Shown here: piece after piece, positions 1-8,919 of the stretch
How the letters are laid out: each line of letters opens with the position of its first letter
Position numbering within the stretch: the first letter of the stretch is position 1
NCBI GenBank assembly: GCA_035356615.1
Contig: DAOQSN010000012.1
Location: 1 to 64,000, forward strand
DNA: 64,000 nt
Direction of reading: 5' to 3'
Source: JAKQDH01 sp029558835
Lineage (GTDB): Bacteria; Planctomycetota; Phycisphaerae; UBA1845
Made by a program: the position numbers and the translations under genes
The notes under the pieces: model-generated
Seen by the model: the letters and a program-made list of their open reading frames with translations, nothing else
What the model was told of the DNA's origin: nothing
The model's database searches: none

Positions 1-271
1 GCGTGAGTGATTCCCTCGACAACCCGGCCCCCGGCACTCTCCCCGGCCCCGTGCGCGCCGTGGGGGTAGGGGGCGGTCTGCCCGCAGCGCCGTCCCGCAG
101 GCCTGCTTCCGCCCGTCAACCCCCGATCTCGTCCTTGAATGCCCCCGCCGTGGCGCGTTACGCTATCAGCACCGGGATGGTGAATAATCCCGGTTCATTG
201 GACCAATCCACGAGGGCAGAGCCGAGATCCCGCGCGACGTCTCCGTGGCTGTCGAGAGGCAAGAGCATTTC

Positions 272-2566
272 CTACGCACGTTCCGCAGCGACAGTCCTGG
301 GCCCTTCCAACGCCTCATCGCTTTCCGATCTGAGGGACCAACCGGTCTTCAGCCCCAGCACAAACCAACCGAGCGAGACGACTCCGACCGCGAAGATCGT
401 ATCGCCGACCACGCGCAGCCAGCGGAGTGTGTCCATAGGCGGCGCCTGCAGGAACTCCGCGGACCGAGCGTACCACATGCCGTGCTCGACACTCGCCCAG
501 GTCTGGAGCAGCCCGACCGGCAGCACGCTGATCAGCACCATCAGCGCCAGACCGATGTTGATCGCCCAGAAGGCGAACGCGACGGCGCCCGTGCGCCACT
601 TGCGGTGCACGGTCAAGCCTCGCAGGCAGAAGAGCATGAACCCGATGCCGAGCATGCCGTACACGCCGAATAGGGCTGTATGGCCATGGACGGGCGTGGT
701 ATTCAGGCCTTGCATGTAGTAGAGTGCAATCGGCGGGTTGATCAGGAATCCGAACAACCCGGCGCCCACCAGGTTCCAGAACGACACCGCAACGAAGAAG
801 TAGATTGGCCACCTGTAAGCAGAGACCCATGGGCGGGCGCGGCTGAGCGTCAGGCTCTCGTAGGCCTCGAAGCCGATTAGCACCAGCGGCACGACCTCAA
901 GTGCGCTGAACGTCGCGCCCAGCGCGAGAATCGCGGTCGGCGTGCCCGCGAAGTATAGGTGGTGAAACGTGCCGATGATGCCACCGGAGAGGAAGATTGA
1001 GGTACTGAAAAGCACTGCGGCGGTCGCCGTCGCCACCCGCAACAGCCCCATGCGGGTGAACAGGAACGCGATCGCCACCGTGGCGAATACCTCGAAAAAG
1101 CCCTCAACCCACAGATGCACGACCCACCAGCGCCAGTACTCGGCGATGGCTAGGTTTGTCTGCCGTCCCCACATCAAGCCCGCGGCATAGAATAGCGCGA
1201 TCGCCGAACACGCCACGAAGAACAGCCCCAACAGGCCGCGATTCTCGCCGACCCTCCGCAGCGCCGGCCACATCGCCCGTCCCATCAGAAACAGCCAGAT
1301 GAACAGCCCCGCCAGGAGGAAGATCTGCCAGAACCGGCCGAGGTCGACGTATTCGTAACCCTGATGGCCGAACCAGAAGTTCGCTTCGAGTCCAAGCCGC
1401 TGCTGCACGCCAAGCCATTGGCCGAACATCGAGCCAAGCACAATGATCAGCAGGCACACGAACAGGACATTCACGCCGAGCCGCTGAAACTTGGGCTCAT
1501 AGCCGGAGACAGCGGGCGCGATGAACAGACCGGTCGCCAGCCACGCGGTGGCAATCCAGAAGATGCCAAGCTGCGTATGCCACGTGCGTGTGACCGAGTA
1601 GGGCAGCCACTTGGCCAACGGAATGCCGTAGAAGCCCTCGCCCTCAACGCCATAGTGTGCGGTGACGGCGCCAAGTCCGACCTGCGTGACGATCAGTGCG
1701 GCGACAACCCAGAAGTACTTGAGCGTCGCTTTCATCGACGGCGTTGGATCCAGCGCGAGTAGGGGATCGCGGCCGGGCACGGCGTGTTCAGGTTCCGATT
1801 TGTGCTTCTGCACAGCGAAGTACCAGGCCAATGCAGCGATTCCGGCCAGCAGCACAACGAAACTCACGACCGACCAGACGACAATCGAGCCGGTCGGACG
1901 GTTGCCGATCAGACTCTCGGCCGGCCAGTTGTTCGTGTAGGTAACGTCGCTGCCGGGGCGGTTGGTCGCACACGCCCAAGCCGACCAGAAGAAAAACGCA
2001 TTGAGCTTCTCTTGGCGTTCAGGCGTTTTGATCGACTTGGCGGGAATCGCATAAGCGTTCCGGAGACTACCCAGTTCCGGGTCGTCACCAAACAGCGCGG
2101 CGTAGTGGTCGCCAACGGCCTCGATTGCCCGCGCGCGATCCGGAGAGACAACGATGTCTCCGGTGTCCTCGGCGTACGTGTTGTTCCGCAATTCATCTTT
2201 CAGACGAGCTTGCAGCGCAGCTTGCTGTTCGTCTGGCAGTTCGGCGAATGGAGTCCCGTGTTCCTTCTGGGACCAATTGTCGAGCAACCACTCGCATTCC
2301 CGGTGCAACCAGTCTGCGGACCAATCGGGCGCGACGTACGAGCCGTGGCCCCACACGCTGCCGACTTCCTGCCCACCCATTGATTGCCATACGTTCTGTC
2401 CGTCACGAATGTCCTGACCGGTGAACAGAACACCTCCATCGGCGGTGACGACGCGTTCCGGTACGGGGGGGGCTTGGCGGTAAATCTCCCTCCCGTAATA
2501 GCCCAGAACCGCGAATGAGCCGCCAATGACGACGATCAACGCAATCCACAAATTCCGATTGGCCAT
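272..2566 (-). CDS. norZ: Quinol-dependent nitric oxide reductase (qNOR)
   Basis: This 764-residue protein reduces NO to N2O at the membrane using electrons from quinol. The N-terminus has one membrane helix (about 6-24) and then a periplasmic domain of about 190 residues (27-220). That domain replaces the cytochrome c subunit of cNOR and marks the single-subunit qNOR type. The heme-copper-oxidase-like helix bundle follows. Visible ligands fit the family: H330 and H629 for the low-spin heme, H627 for heme b3, H484, H535 and H536 for FeB, and the conserved E488 in 'HLWVEGFFE'. The length is normal and no residue is missing. It begins 12 bases after the RIC gene, so the two form an operon read from the divergent promoter near 3520-3561. 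Positions 1-271, downstream of it, show no convincing gene. Confidence 0.96.
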   Translation of the reverse strand: MANRNLWIALIVVIGGSFAVLGYYGREIYRQAPPVPERVVTADGGVLFTGQDIRDGQNVWQSMGGQEVGSVWGHGSYVAPDWSADWLHRECEWLLDNWSQKEHGTPFAELPDEQQAALQARLKDELRNNTYAEDTGDIVVSPDRARAIEAVGDHYAALFGDDPELGSLRNAYAIPAKSIKTPERQEKLNAFFFWSAWACATNRPGSDVTYTNNWPAESLIGNRPTGSIVVWSVVSFVVLLAGIAALAWYFAVQKHKSEPEHAVPGRDPLLALDPTPSMKATLKYFWVVAALIVTQVGLGAVTAHYGVEGEGFYGIPLAKWLPYSVTRTWHTQLGIFWIATAWLATGLFIAPAVSGYEPKFQRLGVNVLFVCLLIIVLGSMFGQWLGVQQRLGLEANFWFGHQGYEYVDLGRFWQIFLLAGLFIWLFLMGRAMWPALRRVGENRGLLGLFFVACSAIALFYAAGLMWGRQTNLAIAEYWRWWVVHLWVEGFFEVFATVAIAFLFTRMGLLRVATATAAVLFSTSIFLSGGIIGTFHHLYFAGTPTAILALGATFSALEVVPLVLIGFEAYESLTLSRARPWVSAYRWPIYFFVAVSFWNLVGAGLFGFLINPPIALYYMQGLNTTPVHGHTALFGVYGMLGIGFMLFCLRGLTVHRKWRTGAVAFAFWAINIGLALMVLISVLPVGLLQTWASVEHGMWYARSAEFLQAPPMDTLRWLRVVGDTIFAVGVVSLGWFVLGLKTGWSLRSESDEALEGPRTVAAERA

Positions 2567-2578
2567 CGTTTCCTCCCG

Positions 2579-3319
2579 TCAGCCTTGATCGGCGGTTGTC
2601 GCTTGTGCCAAGGAAGCTTCCAACTCAGTGGCGCGGGGGAAGAGGATGTTATTCTCCTTGTGGATATGCTGATGGAGATCGGCTTCGAGTTCCGCCAGAC
2701 CATCCAGCATCGCCCGGTAGGTGTTGCAACCATCTTCCGGCATCCGGAAGTCGTTCGTCAGCCTCCGCATCTGCGCGAGAGCCGCACCTGCCGAATCGTG
2801 CTCGTGTTCCATGACCCGGATCGGGTTCCGCACGGAGCCGCAGTGTGCAGCCTCCACCGTCTGCAGTGACTCCATCGCCTGAACCAAGGGGAACAGTATC
2901 TGTTCCTCCTTCAGCATGTGCGCTTCAAGCTCCGCCCGGAGACCATCGTAGGTCTGGCGTACCTCGACGAGTTCGGGGTGTCGCTCTCCATGCACGCTGT
3001 GGACCTTGGCGACGATCTCCGTTAGGCGAGGCAGTTCACGGCGCAGGTAGGCGTGGTGCTGGTCAAGGATGTTCGCGATCAGCTCCCTGAGCGTGGCATG
3101 CGTCCAATCGGTCTCATCCGGCGCGGCACGCTGCTGGTCGGCCTCATGCAGCGCGGCAGTGACTCGTTGTGTTTCAAGTCCCTGCGCGGCGCAGGCGTCA
3201 CCTAGGGCTTGTTTGCCCCCGCAGCAGTAGTCGATGCCGAATCGCTCGAAAACACGGGCTCTGCTGGGGCGTTCGGCAACCAATTGTCCGACGGTCGTGC
3301 TATTGGTGATCTCGGCCAT
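2579..3319 (-). CDS. RIC (ScdA/YtfE-type) di-iron iron-sulfur cluster repair protein
   Basis: This 246-residue protein belongs to the repair-of-iron-centres family, which protects or restores Fe-S clusters after NO or oxidative damage in the cytoplasm. Residues 5-45 are the short N-terminal DUF542/ScdA domain with its 'YCCGG' motif (C32, C33). The rest is a hemerythrin-like helical bundle with the expected His/Glu pairs: 'LDQHHAYLRREL', 'HMLKEEQILFP', 'MEHEHDS' and 'HIHKENNILFP'. The open frame reaches back to a TTG at 3424. The ATG at 3319 is preferred because AAGGAA lies just upstream and family similarity begins there. It heads the operon with norZ, and the pairing supports a nitrosative-stress role. 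Confidence 0.93.
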   Translation of the reverse strand: MAEITNSTTVGQLVAERPSRARVFERFGIDYCCGGKQALGDACAAQGLETQRVTAALHEADQQRAAPDETDWTHATLRELIANILDQHHAYLRRELPRLTEIVAKVHSVHGERHPELVEVRQTYDGLRAELEAHMLKEEQILFPLVQAMESLQTVEAAHCGSVRNPIRVMEHEHDSAGAALAQMRRLTNDFRMPEDGCNTYRAMLDGLAELEADLHQHIHKENNILFPRATELEASLAQATTADQG

Positions 3320-3501
3320 GACTGGGTTCCTTTCCGTTGTTCCAGGGCGAAGCGGGCGATCGGTGGCTGAGCGCATCGGGGGGAGAGTGACACGCCGTCT
3401 GGTCCATAACCACCGTACTGACAAAGACTAACGAGAGATCCGTAACCGCTCGGGGCATCCTGGGTTTCTCCTCGTATCCGGGAAGCGGATGAACCGCATA
3501 A

Positions 3502-3577
3502 AACTCAACCTAGAGGTCCAGGTTGACTTTTAGACTGTAGCGTGAATAATCTGGATGTCAAGGTTGAGGTTTAGAAT
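3502..3577. promoter_or_regulatory. Divergent promoter region with operator-like inverted and direct repeats
   Basis: This is the intergenic region between the RIC-norZ operon (minus) and the Rrf2 regulator (plus). It contains AACTCAACCT (3502-3511), eight bases, then AGGTTGACTT (3520-3529), a ten-base inverted repeat with one mismatch. A further half-site AGGTTGAGGTTTAGA (3561-3575) directly repeats AGGTTGACTTTTAGA (3520-3534) 41 bases away. On the plus strand TTGACT (3523-3528) and AATAAT (3545-3550) are 16 bases apart. On the minus strand TTGACA (3561-3556) and TACAGT (3539-3534) are also 16 apart. The overlap of promoters and repeats suggests one regulator controls both directions, most simply the adjacent Rrf2 protein. 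The assignment is inferred. Confidence 0.55.
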
Positions 3578-3639
3578 GTCTTTGCGTCCGGGACGCCGGT
3601 CGAATCGACCGGGGATAGCACGATGCAGGAGAAGACGCT

Positions 3640-4068
3640 GTGACGATGTGCCAGAGTGCCGAGTACGCGTTAAGGGCGGCCGTGTGGCTGGCGGCCCATC
3701 CCGACGACAAGGTCAGTACGCCCGAGATTGCCAAACGCACCCAGGTGCCTCCCGGCTACATGTCCAAGGTACTGCAGGTCTTGGCGCGAGCTGGCCTCGT
3801 TGCGTCGAGTCCGGGGCGCGCCGGTGGTTTTCGGCTGACGCGAGCACCGGAGGGGATCTCAGTCCTGGATGTCGTAAATGCCGTGGACATGTTGGAGCGC
3901 ATTCGGCAATGCCCACTCGGTCTGAAGTCGCATCGTCATCAGTTGTGTCCGCTCCATCGGCGTCTGGACCGCGTCGCCGCGATGGTGGAGCAAGCGTACG
4001 CCGAGACGACGATCGCGGAAATCGTCGCCGAGTCCTCGCCCTTGCGAGCGCTTTGCGAGGCAGGCTGA
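3640..4068 (+). CDS. Rrf2-family transcriptional regulator (NsrR-like context)
   Basis: This 142-residue protein is a winged-helix Rrf2 regulator. Residues 1-65 hold the DNA-binding domain ('VPPGYMSKVLQVLARAGLV', then 'GRAGGFRL'). The sensor segment is 'CPLGLKSHRHQLCPLH', giving C91-x5-S97-x5-C103. Classical IscR/NsrR proteins have three cysteines at these spacings; here the middle one is serine, so a cluster would need another ligand, for example one of the histidines, or a different signal. The GTG at 3640 is preceded by AGGAGA (3627-3632). It sits divergently from the NO-detoxification operon and 45 bases before the stress-protein gene. That context makes an NO- or redox-sensing repressor likely, although NsrR identity is not proven. 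Confidence 0.88.
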   Translation: MTMCQSAEYALRAAVWLAAHPDDKVSTPEIAKRTQVPPGYMSKVLQVLARAGLVASSPGRAGGFRLTRAPEGISVLDVVNAVDMLERIRQCPLGLKSHRHQLCPLHRRLDRVAAMVEQAYAETTIAEIVAESSPLRALCEAG

Positions 4069-4113
4069 TCCGCGTGGACTTCGGCCCGGCCATCCTCGAA
4101 AGGAGTTGTTGGG

Positions 4114-4632
4114 ATGAAACTCGAACGCATATTGCTGCCGACCGATTTCTCTGAGTTGTCGGAGCGCGCGGCCGGTATCGCCCGTTCGCTGGCGCAGGCC
4201 AGCGCGGCGACGGTGCACGTCCTTCACGTGTGTGAACCGCTTGACGTGGAGATCGAGGCTCCGGAGGTCGGCTTTTTGCGCAGAAAGGTGCCGGCCGACG
4301 AGGCCGCTCAGAGACAGACGTTGGATGAGTTCACGCGGCGGTTCTTCACGGACTTCGGCGTGCCGACGGTGACGGCAACGGTCTCCGGTAAGCCCGCCCG
4401 GGAGATCGCACGCTATGCGCGCGACGCTTGCATCGACCGGATAGTCATCGGCACGCACGCCAAGGGCATCGTGCGGCGGATCTTCCATGGCTCGGTCAGT
4501 AAGTCGGTTCTGGAGCACGCCCACTGTGCTGTGGTCATGGTGCCATCGACAGCCGCCGCGATGCCGGGGGACCGAAGCGATACGCGCGAGCCATCGTGCG
4601 CGCTCGCGGCAGCAAGCTGTTCGACGGCGTGA
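4114..4632 (+). CDS. Universal stress protein (UspA family)
   Basis: This 172-residue protein starts 'MKLERILLPTDFSELSERA', the usual first strand and loop of the Usp fold. It ends its core with 'IGTHAKGIVRRIFHGSVSK', which matches the ATP-binding G-x2-G-x9-G-S pattern of nucleotide-binding Usp proteins. The last 20 or so residues (Ala/Ser-rich) go beyond the usual domain end. AAAGGAG lies just upstream of the ATG. It follows the Rrf2 gene by 45 bases and probably shares its transcript. Usp proteins often accompany low-oxygen or NO-responsive respiratory genes. Its specific client or signal cannot be told from sequence. Confidence 0.9.
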   Translation: MKLERILLPTDFSELSERAAGIARSLAQASAATVHVLHVCEPLDVEIEAPEVGFLRRKVPADEAAQRQTLDEFTRRFFTDFGVPTVTATVSGKPAREIARYARDACIDRIVIGTHAKGIVRRIFHGSVSKSVLEHAHCAVVMVPSTAAAMPGDRSDTREPSCALAAASCSTA

Positions 4633-4771
4633 CCGACTCTGGCCGACGAACATCCCATCCGTGCCAGGGGAGGTGTGCACCGGTGAGGCGAGAGCGGGAC
4701 CAGACACGCCGTATTTCGCCCAGCCAAAAGTCTTCTGAACCCCCGGACGTTTGTGAATGCTGATGCTGGCT

Positions 4772-6150
4772 ATGGAACTCGACGTTGTTGAGCTCGCTCG
4801 CTTGCAGTTTGCTCTCACTATGGGCTTCCATTAGCTCTTCCCACCTCTGACGATTGGCCTAAGTGCGCTGATGATCATCAGCGAGGGGCTGTTCCTCGCC
4901 ACGCGAAACCACGAATACGAGGGCATGGCGCGATTCTGGACCAGGCTATTTGCGCTGACGTTTGCCATGGGCGTAGCCACAGGCATTGTCATGGAGTTCC
5001 AGTTCGGTACGAATTGGGCGACCTACTCACGTTTTGTCGGAGACGTGTTCGGTGCAGCGCTGGCGGCCGAGGGTATCTTCGCGTTCTTCCTCGAGTCGGG
5101 TTTCCTCGCGGTCGTCGTGTTCGGCTGGAACAAAGTCTCGCCCCTGAAGCACTTCCTGGCCACGGTGATGGTCGGGCTAGGCGCGACCTTCTCAGCCGTC
5201 TGGATCATCGTCGCCAACTCCTGGCAACAGACTCCCACCGGTTATCACGTAGTCACGACGGAGGCGGGTCGCCGCGCTGAGCTTACCGATTTCTGGGCGG
5301 CGGTCCTCAATCCATCGACGCTGGATCGGCTCGTGCACACGTTGATCGGAGCCATGATCATGGGCGGATTCTTCGTCCTGAGCATCTCCGCCTTCTGCCT
5401 GCTGCGCGGCCGGCACGAGGATTTTGCCAAAAGGAGCTTCGCGATTGCGCTGCCGTTCACGGCGTTCTTCTCGCTCGCCGCGGCCATCTCGGGACACTCG
5501 AATGCCAAGATGGTCTCTCGCTACCAGCCGGGTAAGCTCGCGGCATTTGAAGGACAGTTCGATACCGCGCCCAGGGCCCCGCTGCACCTGTGGGGCTGGG
5601 CCGACGAAGAGGCCGAGCAGGTCCGCGGTGGCCTGGCCGTGCCCGGTTCACTCAGCTTCCTCGTTCACGGCGACACCGCCGCGCCGATCGCCGGGCTCAA
5701 CGACCCGAACACCGTCCCCGGTGGGCTGCCGGCGGGCGAGGCCGTCCGCGACTACTGGCCGCCGGTGAACCTCTCGTTCCAACTCTATCATCTGATGGTG
5801 GGGCTGGGCGTGGCGTTCATCGTGCTTACCGTAACTGCCATGCTTCTCTTGTGGAGGGGCACGCTTTTTCGCAAACGCTGGCTCCTGCGGGCGTTCATGT
5901 TCGCCGTCATAGGGCCGGTAATCGCAAACCAGGCTGGCTGGGCGGCGGCGGAGGTGGGCCGCCAACCCTGGGTCGTCTGGGGCTTGCTGTAGACGAAGGA
6001 CGCCGTGTCCCGGTCGGTCCCCGGCGAGCAGATCCTCGGATCGATGGTCATGTTCGGGTTGATCTATGCACTGTTGCTGGTGCTCTAGCTGCACCTGTTG
6101 GACATGAAGATCCGGCAGGGACCGGACAGTCCGCAGAAGCTGGCCACCGC
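4772..6150 (+). pseudogene. cydA: cydA, cytochrome bd ubiquinol oxidase subunit I, with three in-frame TAG codons
   Basis: The frame from the ATG at 4772 (in-frame ATG also at 4757) encodes a nearly complete cytochrome bd subunit I. It reads 'ELARLQFALTMGFH', TAG (4832-4834), then 'LFPPLTIGLSALMI'. The longest open stretch is 4871-5992. It includes the conserved 'MEFQFGTNW', 'LESGFLAVVVFGW', 'LVHTLIGA' and 'EVGRQPWVVWGLL', followed by TAG (5990-5992), 'TKDAVS' and a last helix ending at TAG (6086-6088), then 'LHLLDMKIRQGPD'. No frameshift is visible. Each TAG sits inside sequence conserved in the family, so the gene is probably a recent nonsense pseudogene; sequencing error and read-through are alternatives. 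TAG serves as a normal stop in neighbouring genes. The 3' end (about 6150) is approximate and no cydB follows. Confidence 0.8.
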
Positions 6151-6224
6151 GGCCCGTGCGCGGGGCGGTTGGCTGAGCGCGGCCGCAACGCACTCGGCGT
6201 CGTCCCCCAAGTCGCCGGGCGGCC

Positions 6225-8321
6225 GTGCACATCCTCGAACCGTACACGACCTACGTGTTGGACTACCGGGCTGGCACCGACGCGGTCAACTACTACCTGC
6301 TGGCCGCGTTGACCGACACCGGCGCCGACGCCTTCTCGAACGCCGGGCCGGCGCCCAGCGGGGTCTGGGCCGCGACGGGCAACTTCCAGGCTGCGGAGAT
6401 TCCCGAGGAGTTCCGGCCGAGCCTGGAGGGCGGCGATGACCTGCCGCCGGACTTCTACCTGGCCCAGGTCCTCTCCGATGAGGTGACCGCGGGGTATGCG
6501 GGGCCGCGGGCGCCGCTGTGCACGTTCACCACCGGGCCGGCCGGGCGGGTGTACCTCGACCTGCGCATGTACCTCTGTGACCCGGACACCGGACAGTACG
6601 TCTGCCTGCGGGCCGGGCGGGGGTTCCTGGTGGCCGAGGAGATCGGCTTGCGCGGTGGCCGCCGTTCCCTTGTGGGCGAGGATTCCGCCTCGCGCGCCGC
6701 CCGCGGAGCCCTGACGCCCGAGGCCGTCGCGGCGTGTGTCGAAGGGGGCCCGGCCGGGCTCGGCTGGCTGGCGCGGCTGGCGGTATTGGCGGCCGCGGTC
6801 GGGCTTGATCCGCCGACCTGGCCCTCGGCCGACCTCGACGGCGACGGGGATGTCGATCTGGCGGACTTCGCCCTGCTGGCGAGCAGCTTCGGGGCGACGG
6901 GCGGGGCGACGTACACGTGGGACGCGGAGAATCGGCTCTTGGCCGTCACGCCCGCGTATCGGGTGATCGGCGGCGACCGGAAGGTCGAGTTTGGGTATGA
7001 TTACCTGGGGCGGCGGGTGGTGAAACGGGTCTACGCGTGGAACGGCTCGGCCTGGGTCCCACCCGTGAACGAGTGTGCAGTGCGCAAGTTCGTTTACGAC
7101 GGCTGGCGGGTGATCATGGAGCTCGATGGGTCCAACGGTGACGCGGTGCTCCGCCAGCACACCTGGGGCCTGGACCTCAGCGGCTCGCTGGAGGGGGCTG
7201 GCGGCATCGGCGGCCTGCTGGGCACGCTGGACACCGCCGGCACCGTCACGACAGCCGACGACCGCACGTTCATCCACTTCTACGACGCCAACGGCAACGT
7301 CGGCCAAGTGCTGGAGACGACGCCCGGCCCCAACTTCGGCACCATCGCCGCCAGCTACCTGTACACGCCCTACGGCTCCCGCCTCAACACGCCGCCTTCC
7401 GGGCACGACGCCTACGACCAGCCCTTCCGCTTCAGCACCAAGTGGTTCGACGCGGAGACCGCCCTCGGCTACTGGGGGCGCCGCTACTACCACGCGGAAA
7501 TGGGGCGTTGGATCAGCGAAGACCCTGTTGGCGAACGCGGCGGCTGGAACCTGTACCGTTACGTCCGATCCCGCCCCAACCAGTGGATCGACGCGATCGG
7601 CCTCCAGGTGCAGGATCCCGATGCGCAGCCCGGCCCTCGGCCCGCTGACCCGGAGCCCAATGTCGATGCACCTTGTCGCCCGGGCTTGTGGAAAGGTAAG
7701 CCTGACCCCCACACAAACTCCAGCGTCCAACCGCTACCCAATCCGAACTACAAGCGGCCGACCAACTGCTGCGACCGCAAGAAGAATGGAGAGGATGTTG
7801 TCTCCAAGCCCGACAACTGCTTCTTGATCGCTGGTTCCGCACAGACCGCACCCGGTCATTGCTCCGCCGGCCTTGAGGGCTGCATCGAGGGGATCGCCAT
7901 CACCCTGGTTGGGCATACTTTCGGGGCCCGCTACTGTTACGATGATTACCTGATTTCCGCCACAGACAAGGGGAAGGGCGCGATTTACGAGTGCTGCTGC
8001 CTGTCAGATGCCGAGAAGACGAAGCTCGAGACGCAGTTTGACGAGATCATCCGCACGGGCGGACGGACCGGCAAGCTTCCCGGGGTGTACCTGCCAACTG
8101 TCAACGACTGTAGCCATGCGGCCCTGGCGCTTGTCGGCGGCCTGGGTTGCCCCGCTCTTCCCACTAAACCGCCCGAGCCGACGCAGGAACAACTGGGAGA
8201 ACACGGCGTGGCTTACCACGCTATGAAGGCTATGATGGCAAACAGCAAGTATTGCGGCGTGAAATACTGGATCGACGATCCGTACTACACATCCAGACCG
8301 ATTCAAGCTCACGGGAAGTAG
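6225..8321 (+). CDS. Dockerin-RHS core protein with variable C-terminal tip (polymorphic toxin-like)
   Basis: This 698-residue protein is modular. Residues 1-200 are unrecognised. 'DLDGDGDVDLADFALLASSF' (203-222) is a single dockerin-like calcium repeat. About 229-455 is the RHS-associated core: 'YDYLGRRVVKRVY', 'FHFYDANGNVGQV'-type YD motifs, 'YTPYGSRLN', 'GYWGRRYYHAEMGRWISEDP' and a final 'DAIGL'. Residues from about 460 form a Cys-rich tip ('NCCDRKK', 'YECCCLSD', 'NDCSHAAL') of unknown fold. Variable domains after an RHS core are usually toxins. The protein is much shorter than full RHS proteins, its GTG start has no clear ribosome site, and it lies just after the broken cydA. It may therefore be a truncated or relocated RHS module. 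Part of its core is repeated at 8908-9510 and 10573-10795. Confidence 0.8.
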   Translation: MHILEPYTTYVLDYRAGTDAVNYYLLAALTDTGADAFSNAGPAPSGVWAATGNFQAAEIPEEFRPSLEGGDDLPPDFYLAQVLSDEVTAGYAGPRAPLCTFTTGPAGRVYLDLRMYLCDPDTGQYVCLRAGRGFLVAEEIGLRGGRRSLVGEDSASRAARGALTPEAVAACVEGGPAGLGWLARLAVLAAAVGLDPPTWPSADLDGDGDVDLADFALLASSFGATGGATYTWDAENRLLAVTPAYRVIGGDRKVEFGYDYLGRRVVKRVYAWNGSAWVPPVNECAVRKFVYDGWRVIMELDGSNGDAVLRQHTWGLDLSGSLEGAGGIGGLLGTLDTAGTVTTADDRTFIHFYDANGNVGQVLETTPGPNFGTIAASYLYTPYGSRLNTPPSGHDAYDQPFRFSTKWFDAETALGYWGRRYYHAEMGRWISEDPVGERGGWNLYRYVRSRPNQWIDAIGLQVQDPDAQPGPRPADPEPNVDAPCRPGLWKGKPDPHTNSSVQPLPNPNYKRPTNCCDRKKNGEDVVSKPDNCFLIAGSAQTAPGHCSAGLEGCIEGIAITLVGHTFGARYCYDDYLISATDKGKGAIYECCCLSDAEKTKLETQFDEIIRTGGRTGKLPGVYLPTVNDCSHAALALVGGLGCPALPTKPPEPTQEQLGEHGVAYHAMKAMMANSKYCGVKYWIDDPYYTSRPIQAHGK

Positions 8322-8346
8322 GATCTTGAATCGCGAGGGCAAACCC

Positions 8347-8814
8347 ATGAAGCTGTCGCGCTTGGCTATAACAACCATCGCCGGTGCTGTCCTGCTACCC
8401 GGTGGTTGCCATGAATGCGCCCCGAATCGCTTTGACCACGCAACAAAGTGGTACGAGTACGATTTTAAACCCGGGCCAGGGATCGCGGGGTTCACATATT
8501 CATTTGCTGACAACACTGTGGTTGCTAGGATGTTTGTTGCTTCATTGCAGGATGGCGTGCTGCACGAGAGTGCTGAATACCAATATCAGATGACGATTCT
8601 GCAGAAGGTGGCCGACGGCTACTTGGTGGTTGCGCCCAGGGGTCGCGGCGTTGTGCGGTTTGATGGAGAGGACTTGCTTCTCGAATGGGATGGGCGTGGC
8701 GCGAATGAACCTGAAAGGAGGCTTACCTCCGCTCCCCCCAATATTCCCGAGCTGCGCAAGCAATGGGAAGCACAGGCCGGCATGTCGGTGGAGGAGTTCC
8801 TTAAGGACGAGTAG
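8347..8814 (+). CDS. Small lipoprotein, candidate immunity partner of the first RHS tip
   Basis: This 155-residue protein begins 'MKLSRLAITTIAG' and has the lipobox 'LLPGGC', so it should be exported and lipidated. The open frame extends seven codons upstream to a TTG, but GAGGG eight bases before the ATG at 8347 supports this start. The mature part has no recognised domain. It starts 25 bases after the RHS protein and precedes the next RHS core fragment, the position where immunity genes sit in RHS tip cassettes. A lipoprotein would act against a toxin that works outside the cytoplasm. The immunity role is inferred from position only. Confidence 0.6.
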   Translation: MKLSRLAITTIAGAVLLPGGCHECAPNRFDHATKWYEYDFKPGPGIAGFTYSFADNTVVARMFVASLQDGVLHESAEYQYQMTILQKVADGYLVVAPRGRGVVRFDGEDLLLEWDGRGANEPERRLTSAPPNIPELRKQWEAQAGMSVEEFLKDE

Positions 8815-8919
8815 GGGGCACTTCGTACTCCGGTGCGGCGAATCTCGTGATGGGGCTGCTGGCTGCAGGGGCATTGGGCTGGAAAACAACGCGCGGGTGC
8901 AGAATACCTGGGGCGGCGG

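Noticed and set aside
4832..6088. Genome-wide reassignment of TAG to an amino acid
   Set aside because: Many intact genes in the window end in TAG at the family-expected length (for example the lipoproteins ending at 8814 and 25734 and maeB at 31105), so TAG is a normal stop here.
6048..7730. 560-residue minus-strand frame opposite the RHS protein
   Set aside because: Shadow of the RHS core; the same antisense pattern recurs opposite the second core copy, as expected for a repeat.
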